Shown: positions 26,083 to 35,812, counted from the first letter of the stretch. The stretch: DNA of 64,000 bases from Thermomicrobiales bacterium (GCA_023957115.1 JAMLHN010000016.1:1-64000); one strand, 5' to 3'. Notes: generated by a model not told the origin, from the letters alone. Program-made: numbers and translations.

Positions 26083-26912
26083 TTCGTCACTCCCACGGAT
26101 TGCGACTCGAGATCGATTCCCCGGGTGCCCGGCCAAACCGTCCGGCGAGCAACGAACATGACGACTCCAATCGAGATCAACGCCCAGCTCAGCCAGTAGG
26201 CGGCGGGGAATGGACCAATCATCAGACTATCGGTTCGCAGGCTCTCGATGGCGAACCGCACCAGTCCATAGAGTATGCAGTAGACCCAAACCGCGTCGCC
26301 CTCGCGCCAAAATGCACTCCGCGGCATCGTCCGCACGATCCAGATCAACACGATCGCAATGAACAGATCGAGAACGGATTCGTAGAGAAACGCAGGGTGG
26401 AACGTCGAATACTCCGCGTACTCCGGCGGCCGGTGCGCGGGATCGATGGTAACGGCCCAGGGCCGATCGCTCGGACGTCCGAACGCTTCCTGGTTTGCCC
26501 AGTTGCCCCACCGTCCGATCGCCTGTCCCACCGGTAATGCGGCGGCCGCGATATCGGCCCAGGTGAGAAACGGCTGCCCCCGATGCCGTGCATAGAGCCA
26601 CAGAGCCAGGATGCCTCCCACAATCGCCCCATGAACGGTCAGACCACCCAGGCGAATATTGATCGCTTCTCCAGGATGGTCGAGGTAATACGACCACTTG
26701 AGGAGCAGGTAGTATCCGCGTGCGCCGATGAGGGCGGCGATGATGACCCACGGCGCGGCATCGAGTGGCAAGTCGGGATCGAGTCCGCGCTCACGGGCCA
26801 GCCAGCGCATGAGCATGAGCGCGGCGACGATCCCGGTCAGAATGAAGATGGCATACCAGCGAATCGAGAGTCCGAAGATCGAAATGGCGACTGGATCGGA
26901 GAGTTTCGGCAC
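26079..26912 (-). CDS. lgt: Prolipoprotein diacylglyceryl transferase
   Basis: 277 aa, seven predicted membrane helices. The Lgt signature is complete: an RLGGLTVHGAIVGG segment with the essential His, then IGRWGNWANQEAFG. It transfers a diacylglyceryl group from phosphatidylglycerol to the lipobox cysteine of prelipoproteins. At least one predicted lipoprotein is encoded in the window (54606-55121). It lies 5 bp after the decayed pfkB gene and is coupled to the lyase-like gene. Confidence 0.96.
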   Translation of the reverse strand: MPKLSDPVAISIFGLSIRWYAIFILTGIVAALMLMRWLARERGLDPDLPLDAAPWVIIAALIGARGYYLLLKWSYYLDHPGEAINIRLGGLTVHGAIVGGILALWLYARHRGQPFLTWADIAAAALPVGQAIGRWGNWANQEAFGRPSDRPWAVTIDPAHRPPEYAEYSTFHPAFLYESVLDLFIAIVLIWIVRTMPRSAFWREGDAVWVYCILYGLVRFAIESLRTDSLMIGPFPAAYWLSWALISIGVVMFVARRTVWPGTRGIDLESQSVGVTK

Positions 26913-26916
26913 CAGA

Positions 26917-27840
26917 TCAGTCCGTATGCTCGTGCAAGAAGACGTCGATCTCGGATTTCGATGGCAGCGAATCGATCGCGCCGGCCCGGGTCGTGGTCAA
27001 GGCGCCGGCCGCACTGGCGTAGCGCACATCGTCCAGCTCCAGCGGTTCCCAGCTCCGGTCGATCAGCCGCGCGATGATGGCGGCCAGAAACGCATCTCCC
27101 GCGCCGGTCGGCTCGACCGCTTCGATCCGGAACGAGGGCACGAAAACTGGGGCGGAAAACACGCCAGCAATCCGGTTGGAATACCAGGAGCCGCGCGCGC
27201 CATCGGTCAGAACGATGGAGTTGGCTGGCACACCGGCCAACGCTCGGAACACGTCGTCCGCTTCCGGCTCGTCCGGGAGATCGAGCAAGGAGCGCGCATC
27301 GTCCAAGCTGAGCTTGAGCAAGGTCGCCGCGTCTAGAATCGGCGCGCAGGCGGCCCGTGCGGTCGTACGGTCCCGCCAAATCGCCGGTCGCATGTTCACG
27401 TCGAAGCAGACCGGCACATTCGCCGCTCGGGCTTGCTCGACCGCAACCTCGATGGCCGATCGGGATGGTTGGTGACTGAGTGAGACCGATCCAATCCACG
27501 ATCGCCCTCAAGCCTGGAATTCCCTACCGACTTCGATGTCGCGGATCGAGCAACACATCCGCCTGGCGAAGCAAACGAAATCCCATCCTCTGCGCGTCGC
27601 TCATCATCAAACTGCCGGACCGACTCCAGGTGCATCGAGCACTCCGTCAACCGGTCCCGAACGGATCCTGCCCGACGACGGCGCAGGTGCCGATGGCACT
27701 CCCTGACGAGCAAGCGCAACGGCGACGCGGAAGGACGGCGCCGAGAGTGTTTCGACATCGACGAGACTGGTCGCGTCACCTGCGGCAATGAGATCGATCA
27801 GCATTTCGCCGATCGCGAGCACGGGCGCATCCGACGTCAT
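26917..27840 (-). pseudogene. PfkB/ribokinase-family sugar kinase, multiply frameshifted
   Basis: The 924-bp span has the right length for a ~307-residue PfkB kinase, but no single frame is open. The start (VLAIGEMLIDLI) and AVALARQGVPSA are in one frame. VGQDPFG is in a second, LMMSDAQRMGF and DVLLDP in another. IEVGREF and GSVSLSHQPSRSA follow with further shifts. The C-terminal part from VPVCFDVNMRP to the PTGAGDAF active-site motif is intact (about 27500 to 26917). At least five single-base indels fall within about 350 bp. Either the gene is decayed or this stretch is badly assembled. It begins 2 bp after relA/spoT. Confidence 0.8.
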
Positions 27841-27842
27841 GG

Positions 27843-30134
27843 TCAGGCCGCCGAGCTCCGCGATCCGGAGGTGTCGCGGCGAACCTCGTAGACGCCTTGC
27901 ACACTATCGAGCTTGTGTAGGACCTTGCTGAGCTGGCCGACATCGACCACCTCGACCGTGATGTCAATGGTGACCTCGCGATCATCGTGGGTTCGGGTGT
28001 GGGTGTAGAGGATATTGACGCGTTCGTCGGAGAGGAGACCGGTGATGTCTTTGAGGAGACCGACACGGTCATTGGCACGGACCACGATCGGAACTGGGAA
28101 GGATTGATCGGGATCTTTGTCGTCCCACGCGACTGGAATCAGGCGTTCCCGGTCGGTAATGTGGGCGACGTTGGGACAGTCCGCCCGGTGAACGGTAAGA
28201 CCGCGGCCCCGGGTGACATAGCCGACGATCTCGTCACCGTTGACCGGCCGGCAACAGGCGGCCAGGTTCGTCAACAGGTCGCCGACCCCACCCGCGACGA
28301 TACGTTGCGGCGCTTTCGGCTTCGGAATGTGGGGCGTCGCGGAAACCACGTCCCGCGCGCCGTTCTCGCCGAGCTTGGCGGCGATCGCCTGAGCGGAGAC
28401 TCCCCCATACCCGATGGCGGCCAGAAAATCATCGACCTTGGTGAACCGTGGAAAGTGGCTGAGGACTTCCTCGAACTTGTACTCGAGCCCGAGCTTGCGC
28501 AGTTCGGCCTGCAGAATCTCGCGACCCTGCTGGACATTGACATCCCGTTCCTGCCGCCGGAACCACTGGCGAATCTTCTCGCGGGCGCCGGCCGTCGTGA
28601 TGTAGCCGCTTTCCTCTTGCAGCCAATCCCGGCTTGGGCCGACCTTCGATTTGCTGGTCATGACCTCGACCACATCGCCGTTTTGCAACTTGTGATCGAG
28701 CCGGATCATCCGGTCGTTGATCTTGGCTCCAACGCAATGATGTCCGACTTCGGTGTGGATGCGGTACGCAAAATCGAGCGGAGTGGCGCCAGCAGGCAAC
28801 TCGATGATGTCGCCCCGCGGGGTAAAGACGTAGATTTGATCCTTGAAAACATCCGACTTGAGCGACTCGACGAATTCCTCGGCATCGCTGACTTCCTCGC
28901 GCCATTCCATAAGCTGCCGCAACCAGGCAATTTTGGCTTCGACGCGCGCGTCGGTCTTGCGTCCTTCCTTGTAGCGCCAGTGCGCAGCCACGCCGTATTC
29001 GGCAATCTCGTGCATCTCGGCGGTACGGATCTGGATTTCGAGGCCGTGCCCTTCGGGACCGATTACCGCCGTGTGCAGGCTCTGATACATGCTCTCTTTC
29101 GGCGTAGCGATGTAGTCGTCGAACTCACCAGGAATCGGATGCCACATGGCATGCACGACCCCAAGCGCTCCGTAACAATCTCGCTTTTCGTCGACGACGA
29201 CCCGGATACCGATGAGGTCGTAGATCTCGTCGAGCGAACGCCGCTTGAGGGACATCTTGCGGTAGATCGAATAGATGTGCTTGGTCCGGCTGGTAAGCGT
29301 CGCCTGGATTCCTGCCTCTGCAAGGGTGTTCGACAAAATTCCCTTGACCCGCTCGACATATTCCCGCTCTGACGCGCCACGCGCGTCGATCCCTTTTCGA
29401 ATCGTCTCGTACTCGTGCGGCATCAGGAACTTGAAGGACAAATCCTCGAGCTCGGATTTGAACTGCCAGATTCCCAGGCGATTGGCGAGCGGTGCATAGA
29501 TTTCGATGGTTTGCTGGGCGATCCGCTGCTGCTTCTCGGGTGGCATGAACTGCAGCGTACGCATATTGTGCAGGCGGTCGGCCAGCTTGATGAGCACCAC
29601 GCCGATATCGTCGACCATTGCCAGGAACATTTTGCGCAGGCTCTCGGCCTGCGCTTCCTTTTCCCGTTTCGATTGGTCTCCATCACCGGTCCAGGGCAGC
29701 TTGGAGAGCTTGGTTACGCCGTTGACCAGATTCGAGACACGTGGACCGAATTCCGCTTCGAGGAGGTCGTAGGTGACGTCGGTGTCCTCGACGAGATCGT
29801 GCAGGAGGGCGCCGGCGATGGTCTCGGAATCGAGCCGGATTCGCGCCAGAATGAGCGCCACCTCCAGTGGGTGGATGGCGAACGGTTCGCCGGAACGGCG
29901 GTACATCCCCTCGTGGTTGCGCACCGCGAATTCGATCGCGCGAGCGACGAGCTCGAGACTCTTGTCGGAAAAGCTCTGCAGACGCAGCTCGTCCATGAGC
30001 TGGTTGGCCAGCTCAGCAACCTCTGGATCCAGCTCGACGAACGCGTCGAGCTGCCCCGCCGTCGATTGGTCGGCTGGGGACATCGTTCCGTTCGTCATGG
30101 CCACTGTGATGTCCGTCATGGCGGCGTCGCGCAT
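27843..30134 (-). CDS. relA: Bifunctional (p)ppGpp synthetase/hydrolase
   Basis: 763 aa with the complete RelA/SpoT layout. The HD hydrolase domain has HPLEVALIL and HDLVEDT near 90-115, and the synthetase domain has YRKMSLKRRSLDEIYDLIGIR near 285-310 and ESMYQSLHTAV. A TGS domain (VFTPRGDIIELPAGATPLDFAY) and a C-terminal ACT domain follow. The intact HD motif supports hydrolase activity as well. It makes and degrades the stringent-response alarmone. The start among several early ATGs is uncertain. It is divergent from moeA and heads an operon running to lgt. Confidence 0.95.
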   Translation of the reverse strand: MRDAAMTDITVAMTNGTMSPADQSTAGQLDAFVELDPEVAELANQLMDELRLQSFSDKSLELVARAIEFAVRNHEGMYRRSGEPFAIHPLEVALILARIRLDSETIAGALLHDLVEDTDVTYDLLEAEFGPRVSNLVNGVTKLSKLPWTGDGDQSKREKEAQAESLRKMFLAMVDDIGVVLIKLADRLHNMRTLQFMPPEKQQRIAQQTIEIYAPLANRLGIWQFKSELEDLSFKFLMPHEYETIRKGIDARGASEREYVERVKGILSNTLAEAGIQATLTSRTKHIYSIYRKMSLKRRSLDEIYDLIGIRVVVDEKRDCYGALGVVHAMWHPIPGEFDDYIATPKESMYQSLHTAVIGPEGHGLEIQIRTAEMHEIAEYGVAAHWRYKEGRKTDARVEAKIAWLRQLMEWREEVSDAEEFVESLKSDVFKDQIYVFTPRGDIIELPAGATPLDFAYRIHTEVGHHCVGAKINDRMIRLDHKLQNGDVVEVMTSKSKVGPSRDWLQEESGYITTAGAREKIRQWFRRQERDVNVQQGREILQAELRKLGLEYKFEEVLSHFPRFTKVDDFLAAIGYGGVSAQAIAAKLGENGARDVVSATPHIPKPKAPQRIVAGGVGDLLTNLAACCRPVNGDEIVGYVTRGRGLTVHRADCPNVAHITDRERLIPVAWDDKDPDQSFPVPIVVRANDRVGLLKDITGLLSDERVNILYTHTRTHDDREVTIDITVEVVDVGQLSKVLHKLDSVQGVYEVRRDTSGSRSSAA

Positions 30135-30185
30135 CCGGGTGATTCCATCATCAGAACGACCTCGGAATCAACCTAGCATTATGTC

Positions 30186-30191
30186 ATTATA
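30186..30191 (-). promoter_or_regulatory. -10 hexamer in the relA/moeA divergent region
   Basis: A perfect TATAAT lies on the minus strand about 52 bp before the relA/spoT start. I see no matching -35 at 16-18 bp. The overlapping plus-strand TATACT (30188-30193) could serve moeA, again without a good -35. The two promoters may overlap and compete. Confidence 0.35.
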
Positions 30192-30302
30192 CTTGGTGTG
30201 TCCAGCGGGCCCCTCGTACCCGCCGTTGACTCGAACGAGATGGTACCATGCGGCTCGAACCGAGATTTTCGCCAACGGCGGACAAGAGATCGAGAACCAG
30301 CG

Positions 30303-31541
30303 TTGACGTTTCAAGGACCCGAAGAAGAGCTCGACCGTCTGCGCCACCCGAGCGAGGCGCTGGCCGTCGTTCTGAGCAACACATCATTGCTTCCCTCGGA
30401 ACACGTCGCGCTCTCTGAGGCATCGGGGCGAATCCTGGCCGCCGACTTCCGTGCCGCCCACGATTTTCCGCTCTTCCCAGCTTCGACGATGGATGGCTAT
30501 GCCGTCATTTCGGACGACGGCTCGCCATGGCGCGATGTCGTCGGCGTGCAAGCCGCCGGCCGCCTCATCGACGCCGAGGTTACCCCGGGAACGGCCATCA
30601 AGATCATGACCGGGGCCCCCCTGCCAATGGGCGCCGACGCCGTCGTCAAGGTCGAGAACACCGAGGTCGCCGACGAGCACGTCATCATCCATCAGGAGTT
30701 CGTCGAACCCGGCGAGAGCATTCGCCAGATCGGTTCCGATGTCAAAGCGGGACAGTTGCTCATCGCGGCAGGCGCCCGAATCGGTCCAGCGGAAATCGGA
30801 ATGCTGGCCGCCTACGGTGGCGACCCCGTCACGGTCCGTCGCAAACCACGGGTCAGCATCGTTTCCACCGGGGACGAGCTGCTCGATCCGTCCGAACCAC
30901 TCGAACCGGGCAAGATCCGGGATTCGAATCGGTTCATGCTCCAGTCGGCGCTGGAAGCCGCGGGTGCGGAGATCATCTGGGCAGGCAAGGGACCGGACGT
31001 TCGCGACCAGCTCGAACCGCTTCTGGTCAAGCTGATTTCAGACAGTGACATCGTGATCACCAGCGGCGGGGTTTCGATGGGCGATCTCGATCTGATCAAG
31101 CCGATCCTGATGGATCTGGCCACGGTCCATTTCCGCCGCATCTTTCTCAAACCGGGCAAACCCCTCAACTTCGCGACCGCCGGCCCGACGCTCATCTTCG
31201 GTCTCCCCGGGAATCCCGTATCGGCGCTGGTTGGGGTCGAGATTTTTATCAAGAGCGCGATTCGGAAAATGACCGGCAGTGGCGACGGCCCGCAAACGGT
31301 GCGTGTGACCCTGGGTCGCGATACCGAACCGACCGACCGAGTCGAGTATCAGCGCGCGATTGTGACGGTCGACCAGGACGGCAGACTGACCGCCGTCGCC
31401 AACGGACCGCAAGGTTCGTCTCGCCTCGCCTCGTTCCTTGGTGCCAACGCCCTGATCGTGATTCCTCCCCGAGAAACCCGCTACTTCGCCGGCGAGATGG
31501 TCGACGCCATTCTTATTGGGGAGTTAGGATCTGGGATTTAG
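30303..31541 (+). CDS. moeA: Molybdopterin molybdotransferase
   Basis: About 412 aa of MoeA: ASTMDGYAV in the N-terminal part, IMTGAPLPMGADAVV, the central STGDELL and ITSGGVSMGDLD, FLKPGKPLNFA and GLPGNPVSALV. It inserts molybdate into adenylylated molybdopterin. Start chosen at TTG 30303, which fits the family's N terminus; the frame is open further upstream to a GTG. The last residues (GELGSGI) and the stop codon are encoded by a heptad repeat block, so the C-terminal end is repeat-derived. Confidence 0.93.
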   Translation: MTFQGPEEELDRLRHPSEALAVVLSNTSLLPSEHVALSEASGRILAADFRAAHDFPLFPASTMDGYAVISDDGSPWRDVVGVQAAGRLIDAEVTPGTAIKIMTGAPLPMGADAVVKVENTEVADEHVIIHQEFVEPGESIRQIGSDVKAGQLLIAAGARIGPAEIGMLAAYGGDPVTVRRKPRVSIVSTGDELLDPSEPLEPGKIRDSNRFMLQSALEAAGAEIIWAGKGPDVRDQLEPLLVKLISDSDIVITSGGVSMGDLDLIKPILMDLATVHFRRIFLKPGKPLNFATAGPTLIFGLPGNPVSALVGVEIFIKSAIRKMTGSGDGPQTVRVTLGRDTEPTDRVEYQRAIVTVDQDGRLTAVANGPQGSSRLASFLGANALIVIPPRETRYFAGEMVDAILIGELGSGI

Positions 31542-31554
31542 GAGTTAGGGTTCC
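31520..31554 (+). repeat. Heptad repeat block overlapping the moeA stop
   Basis: Heptads GGAGTTA, GGATCTG, GGATTTA, GGAGTTA, GGGTTCC. The moeA stop codon (31539-31541) lies across the third and fourth units. The G-rich strand is sense to moeA. Confidence 0.85.
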
Positions 31555-31605
31555 AGCAGGAGGACGAACTCCCAATACCCTGAGCGAATCAAGTCATCAT
31601 CCTAC

Positions 31606-31665
31606 GTGCGTACGCACCGAAGGAGTGTTAGCCCAGCGTTTCAACGTTGGGGAATCGGGCTCAAC
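31606..31665. repeat. Palindrome and stem-loop between convergent genes
   Basis: GTGCGTACGCAC (31606-31617) is a perfect palindrome related to the CGTAC operator core. It is followed by a 9-bp imperfect stem, CCCAGCGTT with AACGTTGGG, enclosed by AGCCC and GGGCT. It lies between moeA and the convergent GNAT gene, so a terminator or mRNA-end role fits better than an operator. Confidence 0.4.
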
Positions 31666-31676
31666 ATCACCACACG

Positions 31677-32654
31677 CTAGTCCTCGTCTTCGCGCCAATC
31701 GAGACCGTCGCGTAGTACTTTTCGGTTCGTTTCGTAGCTGTGCGATTCGTACATGCCCGCGCCGAGATAGAGATCGATTGCACTCTGCCGGTTATTGGAA
31801 TCGACCCCCAGATCGACCTGCTGGATCCCCTTGTCCCAAAAACGGCCGAAGCTTTCCTGCAGGATCAACTTGGCAAGCCCACGTCGTCGGTATTCAGGAA
31901 TCACTCCGACATAGCCGATCCAACCGGCGCCGCTCATCACACGCCCACAGCTGATCCCTACGACACGGCGATCGTGCATCAGCTGCACCCAGAGGTCGGT
32001 ATCCGCATCCCTGGATAGCCAGTGTTTCGTCCAATCCTCAAAGGTCCGCGGGGCTGCGGCCCAATGCTCGGCAAATGCAGATTCGAGCGCAGCGAAAAAC
32101 GGGCGCTCGTCCTTGTCACGAACAAACATCCGCAGATCATATCCATTGGGCCAGACCACGGGTTCGGGCCGCTCGGCCATATCGAGCCGCATCCGGCGGA
32201 AGACCTTGGCAACCTCGTAACCTCGTGCGCCGAGCAGCTGCTGGGCAGCGGTGTTGACGGTGGATATGTAGTTCAGCAGCTCGACCTTGTAACCATCTCT
32301 GGTTTCATCGTCACGAGAGTGGGCGGTCCGCTCCGACCAATCGACGATCCAGCGACCGAGCCCGTTCCCCTGATGACCGGGATGGACGTACCCAAACGCT
32401 TCCCAGGTCACCCCTCGACTCTCGATCAAGGTCATGCTCGCGACGACCTCGCCCGATTCGCTTTCGACCAACACAACCGATTTGGAGAGGTCGAGGTCGG
32501 CCCATTCTTCCTCGACTTCGTTCTCGTCGAAGTCGGGCATGCCCCATTCGCTGATCTCGACAAGATTGAAAAACGCGGTTGCCCGTGGAATATCGTCCAT
32601 CGAGGGCGTAACCGCTCGATATCCATCCGGCAGCTCCACAATCCATTCGGTCAT
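31677..32654 (-). CDS. Tandem GNAT-domain acetyltransferase
   Basis: 325 aa with two GNAT folds in tandem. The first has FGYVHPGHQGNGLGRWIVDW (about 88-108), the second VGVIPEYRRRGLAKLIL (about 248-265). Both carry the Q/R-x-x-G-x-G/A acetyl-CoA loop. Tandem GNAT proteins include mycothiol synthase, but the diagnostic sequence cannot be established here and the substrate is unknown. The ATG has AAGGGGA directly upstream. It is divergent from the thiolase gene. Confidence 0.85.
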   Translation of the reverse strand: MTEWIVELPDGYRAVTPSMDDIPRATAFFNLVEISEWGMPDFDENEVEEEWADLDLSKSVVLVESESGEVVASMTLIESRGVTWEAFGYVHPGHQGNGLGRWIVDWSERTAHSRDDETRDGYKVELLNYISTVNTAAQQLLGARGYEVAKVFRRMRLDMAERPEPVVWPNGYDLRMFVRDKDERPFFAALESAFAEHWAAAPRTFEDWTKHWLSRDADTDLWVQLMHDRRVVGISCGRVMSGAGWIGYVGVIPEYRRRGLAKLILQESFGRFWDKGIQQVDLGVDSNNRQSAIDLYLGAGMYESHSYETNRKVLRDGLDWREDED

Positions 32655-32696
32655 TCCCCTTATCCTTTCAACGTATGAAGCATCTCGAAATAGACC

Positions 32697-32711
32697 GGTC
32701 GCGACGCGACC
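32697..32711. promoter_or_regulatory. Inverted repeat in GNAT/thiolase divergent region
   Basis: GGTCGC-GAC-GCGACC is a perfect 6-bp inverted repeat with a 3-bp centre, located between the two divergent starts. It has the size of a TetR/GntR half-site pair. No regulator gene is adjacent. Confidence 0.35.
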
Positions 32712-32731
32712 GCGCGGAACGATAGCAAGTT

Positions 32732-33955
32732 ATGACGAATACGGCTTCCACTCACCAGGCAGTCATCGTAGACGCCGTACGCACCCCTATCGGGCGATTC
32801 GGCGGAGCATTGGCCGCGGTCCGTTCGGACGATCTCGCCGCCCTGGTCATCGCGGCCGTCGTCGAGCGGACGGGCATCGATCCCAGTCTCATTGATGACG
32901 TGATCTTCGGTTGCACCAATCAGGCAGGCGAAGACAACCGCAACGTTGCACGCATGGCCACCCTGATCGCCGGTCTGCCCGAAACGGTCCCCGGGCAAAC
33001 GGTGAACCGGCTCTGCGCGTCCGGTTTGCAAGCAGTCGCGTCGGCTGCACAGGCGATCGCGGCTGGCGAGGGCGCGCTGTTCGTCGCCGGCGGCGTCGAA
33101 AGCATGACGCGCGCCCCGTTCGTCATGCTCAAATCGGAGAAGGCGTTCCCACGTGGAGATCAGGCATTGGTCGATTCCTGTCTCGGCTGGCGTTTCGTCA
33201 ATCCCGCGCTCGCCGAACGCTACGTTCCCTACTCCATGGGAGAGACCGCCGAGAACGTGGCCGAGCGTTGCCTGGTTTCCCGCGAGGCACAGGATGCCTT
33301 TGCGGCAGAAAGCCAGCGACGGGCCGGTCAGGCAATCACCGAAGGAAGATTCCAGCGGGAGATCGTCCCGGTCCCAGTCGCGGTCAAGCGCGGAACCGAG
33401 CTCGTCACGACGGACGAGCATCCGCGGCCGGATACCACGGTCGCGGATTTGGCTCGGCTGAAACCAGTCTTTCGGGAAGGTGGCAGTGTAACCGCCGGCA
33501 ACTCCAGTGGTATCAACGACGGGGCGGCAGCAGTGTTGGTGGCAGACGCGAAGACTGCCCGGCAGCTTGGGCTCACCCCCAAAGCCCGCATCCTTGGATC
33601 GGCGGTAGTTGGACTCGACCCATCGGTGATGGGGCTCGGACCGATCGAGGCGACTCGCAGACTCCTGTCCCGGGTCGGACTGGCAGTCACCGACCTGGAC
33701 GTCATCGAGCTGAACGAGGCATTCGCCGCTCAGGCGATTCCCTGTATCGATCAGCTGGGGCTGGATCCCGCCAAGGTCAATCCGAATGGTGGCGCGATCG
33801 CATTGGGGCACCCGCTCGGCGCAACCGGCGCACGTATGATGACCACGCTGCTCCACGAGCTGGAACGCAGCGGTGGCCGTTATGGATTGGCCACCTTGTG
33901 CATTGGCACCGGCCAGGGCATGGCAATGGCAATCGAACGACTGGAGCCGGCATGA
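32732..33955 (+). CDS. Thiolase (acetyl-CoA / beta-ketoacyl-CoA C-acetyltransferase)
   Basis: 407 aa with all thiolase landmarks: nucleophile C95 in [29 protein letters not shown], the [10 protein letters not shown] histidine near 358, and CIGTGQG near 388. The PcaF-like length and sequence suggest beta-ketoadipyl-CoA or general acetyl-CoA acetyltransferase activity. Its stop overlaps the start of the moaD-moaE fusion (ATGA), so a thiolase and a cofactor gene are translationally coupled without an obvious metabolic reason. Confidence 0.94.
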   Translation: MTNTASTHQAVIVDAVRTPIGRFGGALAAVRSDDLAALVIAAVVERTGIDPSLIDDVIFGCTNQAGEDNRNVARMATLIAGLPETVPGQTVNRLCASGLQAVASAAQAIAAGEGALFVAGGVESMTRAPFVMLKSEKAFPRGDQALVDSCLGWRFVNPALAERYVPYSMGETAENVAERCLVSREAQDAFAAESQRRAGQAITEGRFQREIVPVPVAVKRGTELVTTDEHPRPDTTVADLARLKPVFREGGSVTAGNSSGINDGAAAVLVADAKTARQLGLTPKARILGSAVVGLDPSVMGLGPIEATRRLLSRVGLAVTDLDVIELNEAFAAQAIPCIDQLGLDPAKVNPNGGAIALGHPLGATGARMMTTLLHELERSGGRYGLATLCIGTGQGMAMAIERLEPA

Positions 33956-34662
33956 TCAGGGTCGAGATGCGCTACTTCGCGTTCGTTCGCGAGCAGTTGG
34001 GTATGTCGAAGGAAACGATCGAGCTTCGTGACGGCTCGACCGTCGATCAGGCGCTCGAACTGGTTCTGACACGCGCTCCGCGCTTGGCCAATGCGCGGCC
34101 GGCGCTCATGGTGATGGTCAATCAGGCGTATCAGCCGGGAACGCACGTGCTCACCGACGGCGACGAGGTCGCCATCATCCCGCCGGTGAGTGGCGGGAGT
34201 GAGCCAAAGCGTTTCGTCGTAACCGAGCAGGTCCTCGACCCCAGGGATGCGGAAGCGTTGGTCAGCGATGAGGGCTCGGGAGCGTTGATCACCTTTTCCG
34301 GCACGGTCCGTGACAACGCGCGCGGCAAGACTGTCACCGCCCTGGACTACGAAGCCTATCCCCCCGCGGCTGAGAAGATGCTCGAGCAGATCGGGGATGA
34401 GATCTTCGACCAGTGGGGAATCCGGACAGTCGCGATCTTCCACCGCTACGGTCTCTTGCAGATCGGCGAAATCAGTGTCGTGATCGCAGTCTCGGCGCCG
34501 CATCGGGAGGCAGCGTTCGAGGCTTGCCGCTGGGCGATCGAACGGATCAAGGTGATCGTGCCCATCTGGAAACGGGAGCTCTACGAAGACGGCGCGGTCT
34601 GGATCGGCAGCGAAGCGGAGTATCAGGCGGAGCTGGGCCGCTCAGATCCAGCGGGGCGATAA
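33952..34662 (+). CDS. moaX: MoaD-MoaE fusion (molybdopterin synthase)
   Basis: 236 aa. Residues 1-82 are a ubiquitin-like MoaD ([12 protein letters not shown] ... [10 protein letters not shown]), and residues 85-236 are MoaE ([42 protein letters not shown] with the catalytic-region lysines). In separate MoaD proteins the terminal Gly-Gly is thiocarboxylated; here GG is followed directly by SEPKRF. Processing after the GG is therefore probably needed, as reported for mycobacterial MoaX. Together with moeA and the molybdoenzyme at 40.5 kb it points to an active cofactor pathway. Confidence 0.92.
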   Translation: MIRVEMRYFAFVREQLGMSKETIELRDGSTVDQALELVLTRAPRLANARPALMVMVNQAYQPGTHVLTDGDEVAIIPPVSGGSEPKRFVVTEQVLDPRDAEALVSDEGSGALITFSGTVRDNARGKTVTALDYEAYPPAAEKMLEQIGDEIFDQWGIRTVAIFHRYGLLQIGEISVVIAVSAPHREAAFEACRWAIERIKVIVPIWKRELYEDGAVWIGSEAEYQAELGRSDPAGR

Positions 34663-34682
34663 CTTCTTGTAAGTTGATACAA
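34661..34682. promoter_or_regulatory. Overlapping palindromes upstream of cysK
   Basis: TTGTA-N6-TACAA (34667-34682) overlaps AACTT-N5-AAGTT (34661-34675) in an AT-rich patch unusual for this genome. A possible -35 TTGATA (34674-34679) lies within it, with only a weak -10 (TTAGCT, 34696-34701). This looks like an operator-controlled promoter for the cysteine synthase gene. No regulator is identified. Confidence 0.5.
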
Positions 34683-34743
34683 AACTAAAGTTCTGTTAGC
34701 TTCGTGCCGCGTGCCATTGTTTTGCACCGCGGAGATGAATGCC

Positions 34744-35775
34744 ATGCCTGCTCTGGAAATCAGCGAAGCCGATCTCATTCGCCGGAACCGGCCAGCGATC
34801 GCGAACGACGCGACCGAATTGATCGGCAACACGCCGCTCATTCGGCTCGACCGGTTCGCCCCGGACGCGCGGGGGTCGCTTCTGGGCAAGCTGGAATCGT
34901 TCTCTCCCGGGTATTCAGTCAAGGATCGTATCGGCGTTGCGATGATTCTCGATGCCGAAGAGCGCGGTCTGATCACGCCGGGCAAGACAACGATTATCGA
35001 ACCGACCAGCGGCAACACCGGTATCGCCCTGGCCTGGGTCGCCGCCTCGCGGGGATACCGGCTGATTCTCACAATGCCAGAGAGTATGAGCCTGGAACGG
35101 CGCGTGCTCCTGCTGGCGTACGGCGCCGAGCTGGTGCTGACTCCGGCGGCGGACGGCATGGTTGGATCGATCTGGAAAGCCGAGGAGCTGCTCGAGGAGA
35201 TTCCTGACTCCTGGATGCCGATGCAATTCGAGAATCTGGCCAATCCGGACATTCACACCAAGACCACGGCGGTCGAGCTTTGGCAGGACACCGACGGATC
35301 GATCGACGCGCTGGTCGGCGGCGTTGGCACCGGGGGCACGATCAGCGGGGTTGGACAGGTCATCAAGGCGCTGAAACCATCGTTCAAGATCATCGCCGTC
35401 GAACCTCAGGAGTCTCCGTTTCTTGCCGGCGGCGAAGCCGCTCCCCACAAGATTCAGGGAATTGGAGCGAACTTCGCGCCACCGGTGCTGCAAATCGATC
35501 TGATCGATGAGATCTTCCATGTCACTAGTGAACAGGCGATGGAGGCCGCGCGCGAGCTGATCGTGACCGAGGGATTGCTGACCGGAATCTCCGCCGGAGC
35601 TGCCGCCTTTGCCAGCCGCGCTATCGCGAATCGGCCAGAGAACGAGGGCAAGGTCATCGTCGCCGTCCTACCCGATACCGGCGAACGCTATCTCAGCACA
35701 CTCCTCTTCTCGGACTTACGCGACAAGGCATCCGCGATGCCGACATCGGTGCTGACCGCAGGGGCGCAGCGGTAG
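34744..35775 (+). CDS. cysK: Cysteine synthase family (O-acetylserine sulfhydrylase)
   Basis: 343 aa, fold-type II PLP enzyme. The PLP lysine is K60 in SVKDRIG; the substrate loop is TSGNTGIAL, and the phosphate loop [12 protein letters not shown]. The C-terminal [10 protein letters not shown] and [14 protein letters not shown] are typical of O-acetylserine sulfhydrylases. It forms cysteine from O-acetylserine and sulfide. ATG at 34744 has GGAG nine bases upstream; GTG 34711 and ATG 34735 are alternatives. The stop is followed by a T-run and then a heptad block. Confidence 0.93.
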   Translation: MPALEISEADLIRRNRPAIANDATELIGNTPLIRLDRFAPDARGSLLGKLESFSPGYSVKDRIGVAMILDAEERGLITPGKTTIIEPTSGNTGIALAWVAASRGYRLILTMPESMSLERRVLLLAYGAELVLTPAADGMVGSIWKAEELLEEIPDSWMPMQFENLANPDIHTKTTAVELWQDTDGSIDALVGGVGTGGTISGVGQVIKALKPSFKIIAVEPQESPFLAGGEAAPHKIQGIGANFAPPVLQIDLIDEIFHVTSEQAMEAARELIVTEGLLTGISAGAAAFASRAIANRPENEGKVIVAVLPDTGERYLSTLLFSDLRDKASAMPTSVLTAGAQR

Positions 35776-35784
35776 GTTTTTTTG

Positions 35785-35805
35785 GGAGTTCGGAGTTGGG
35801 ATTTA
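35785..35805 (+). repeat. Heptad repeat block after cysK
   Basis: GGAGTTC, GGAGTTG, GGATTTA starting 9 bp after the cysK stop, with the G-rich strand sense to cysK. Confidence 0.8.
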
Positions 35806-35812
35806 GAGCGAA

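Noticed and set aside
27987..29372. 461-codon open frame antisense to relA/spoT
   Set aside because: It lies wholly within a highly conserved gene and has no recognisable domain or start signal.
31677..32654. Mycothiol synthase (mshD) assignment for the tandem GNAT protein
   Set aside because: Tandem GNAT architecture alone is not specific and no other mycothiol gene is present in the window.
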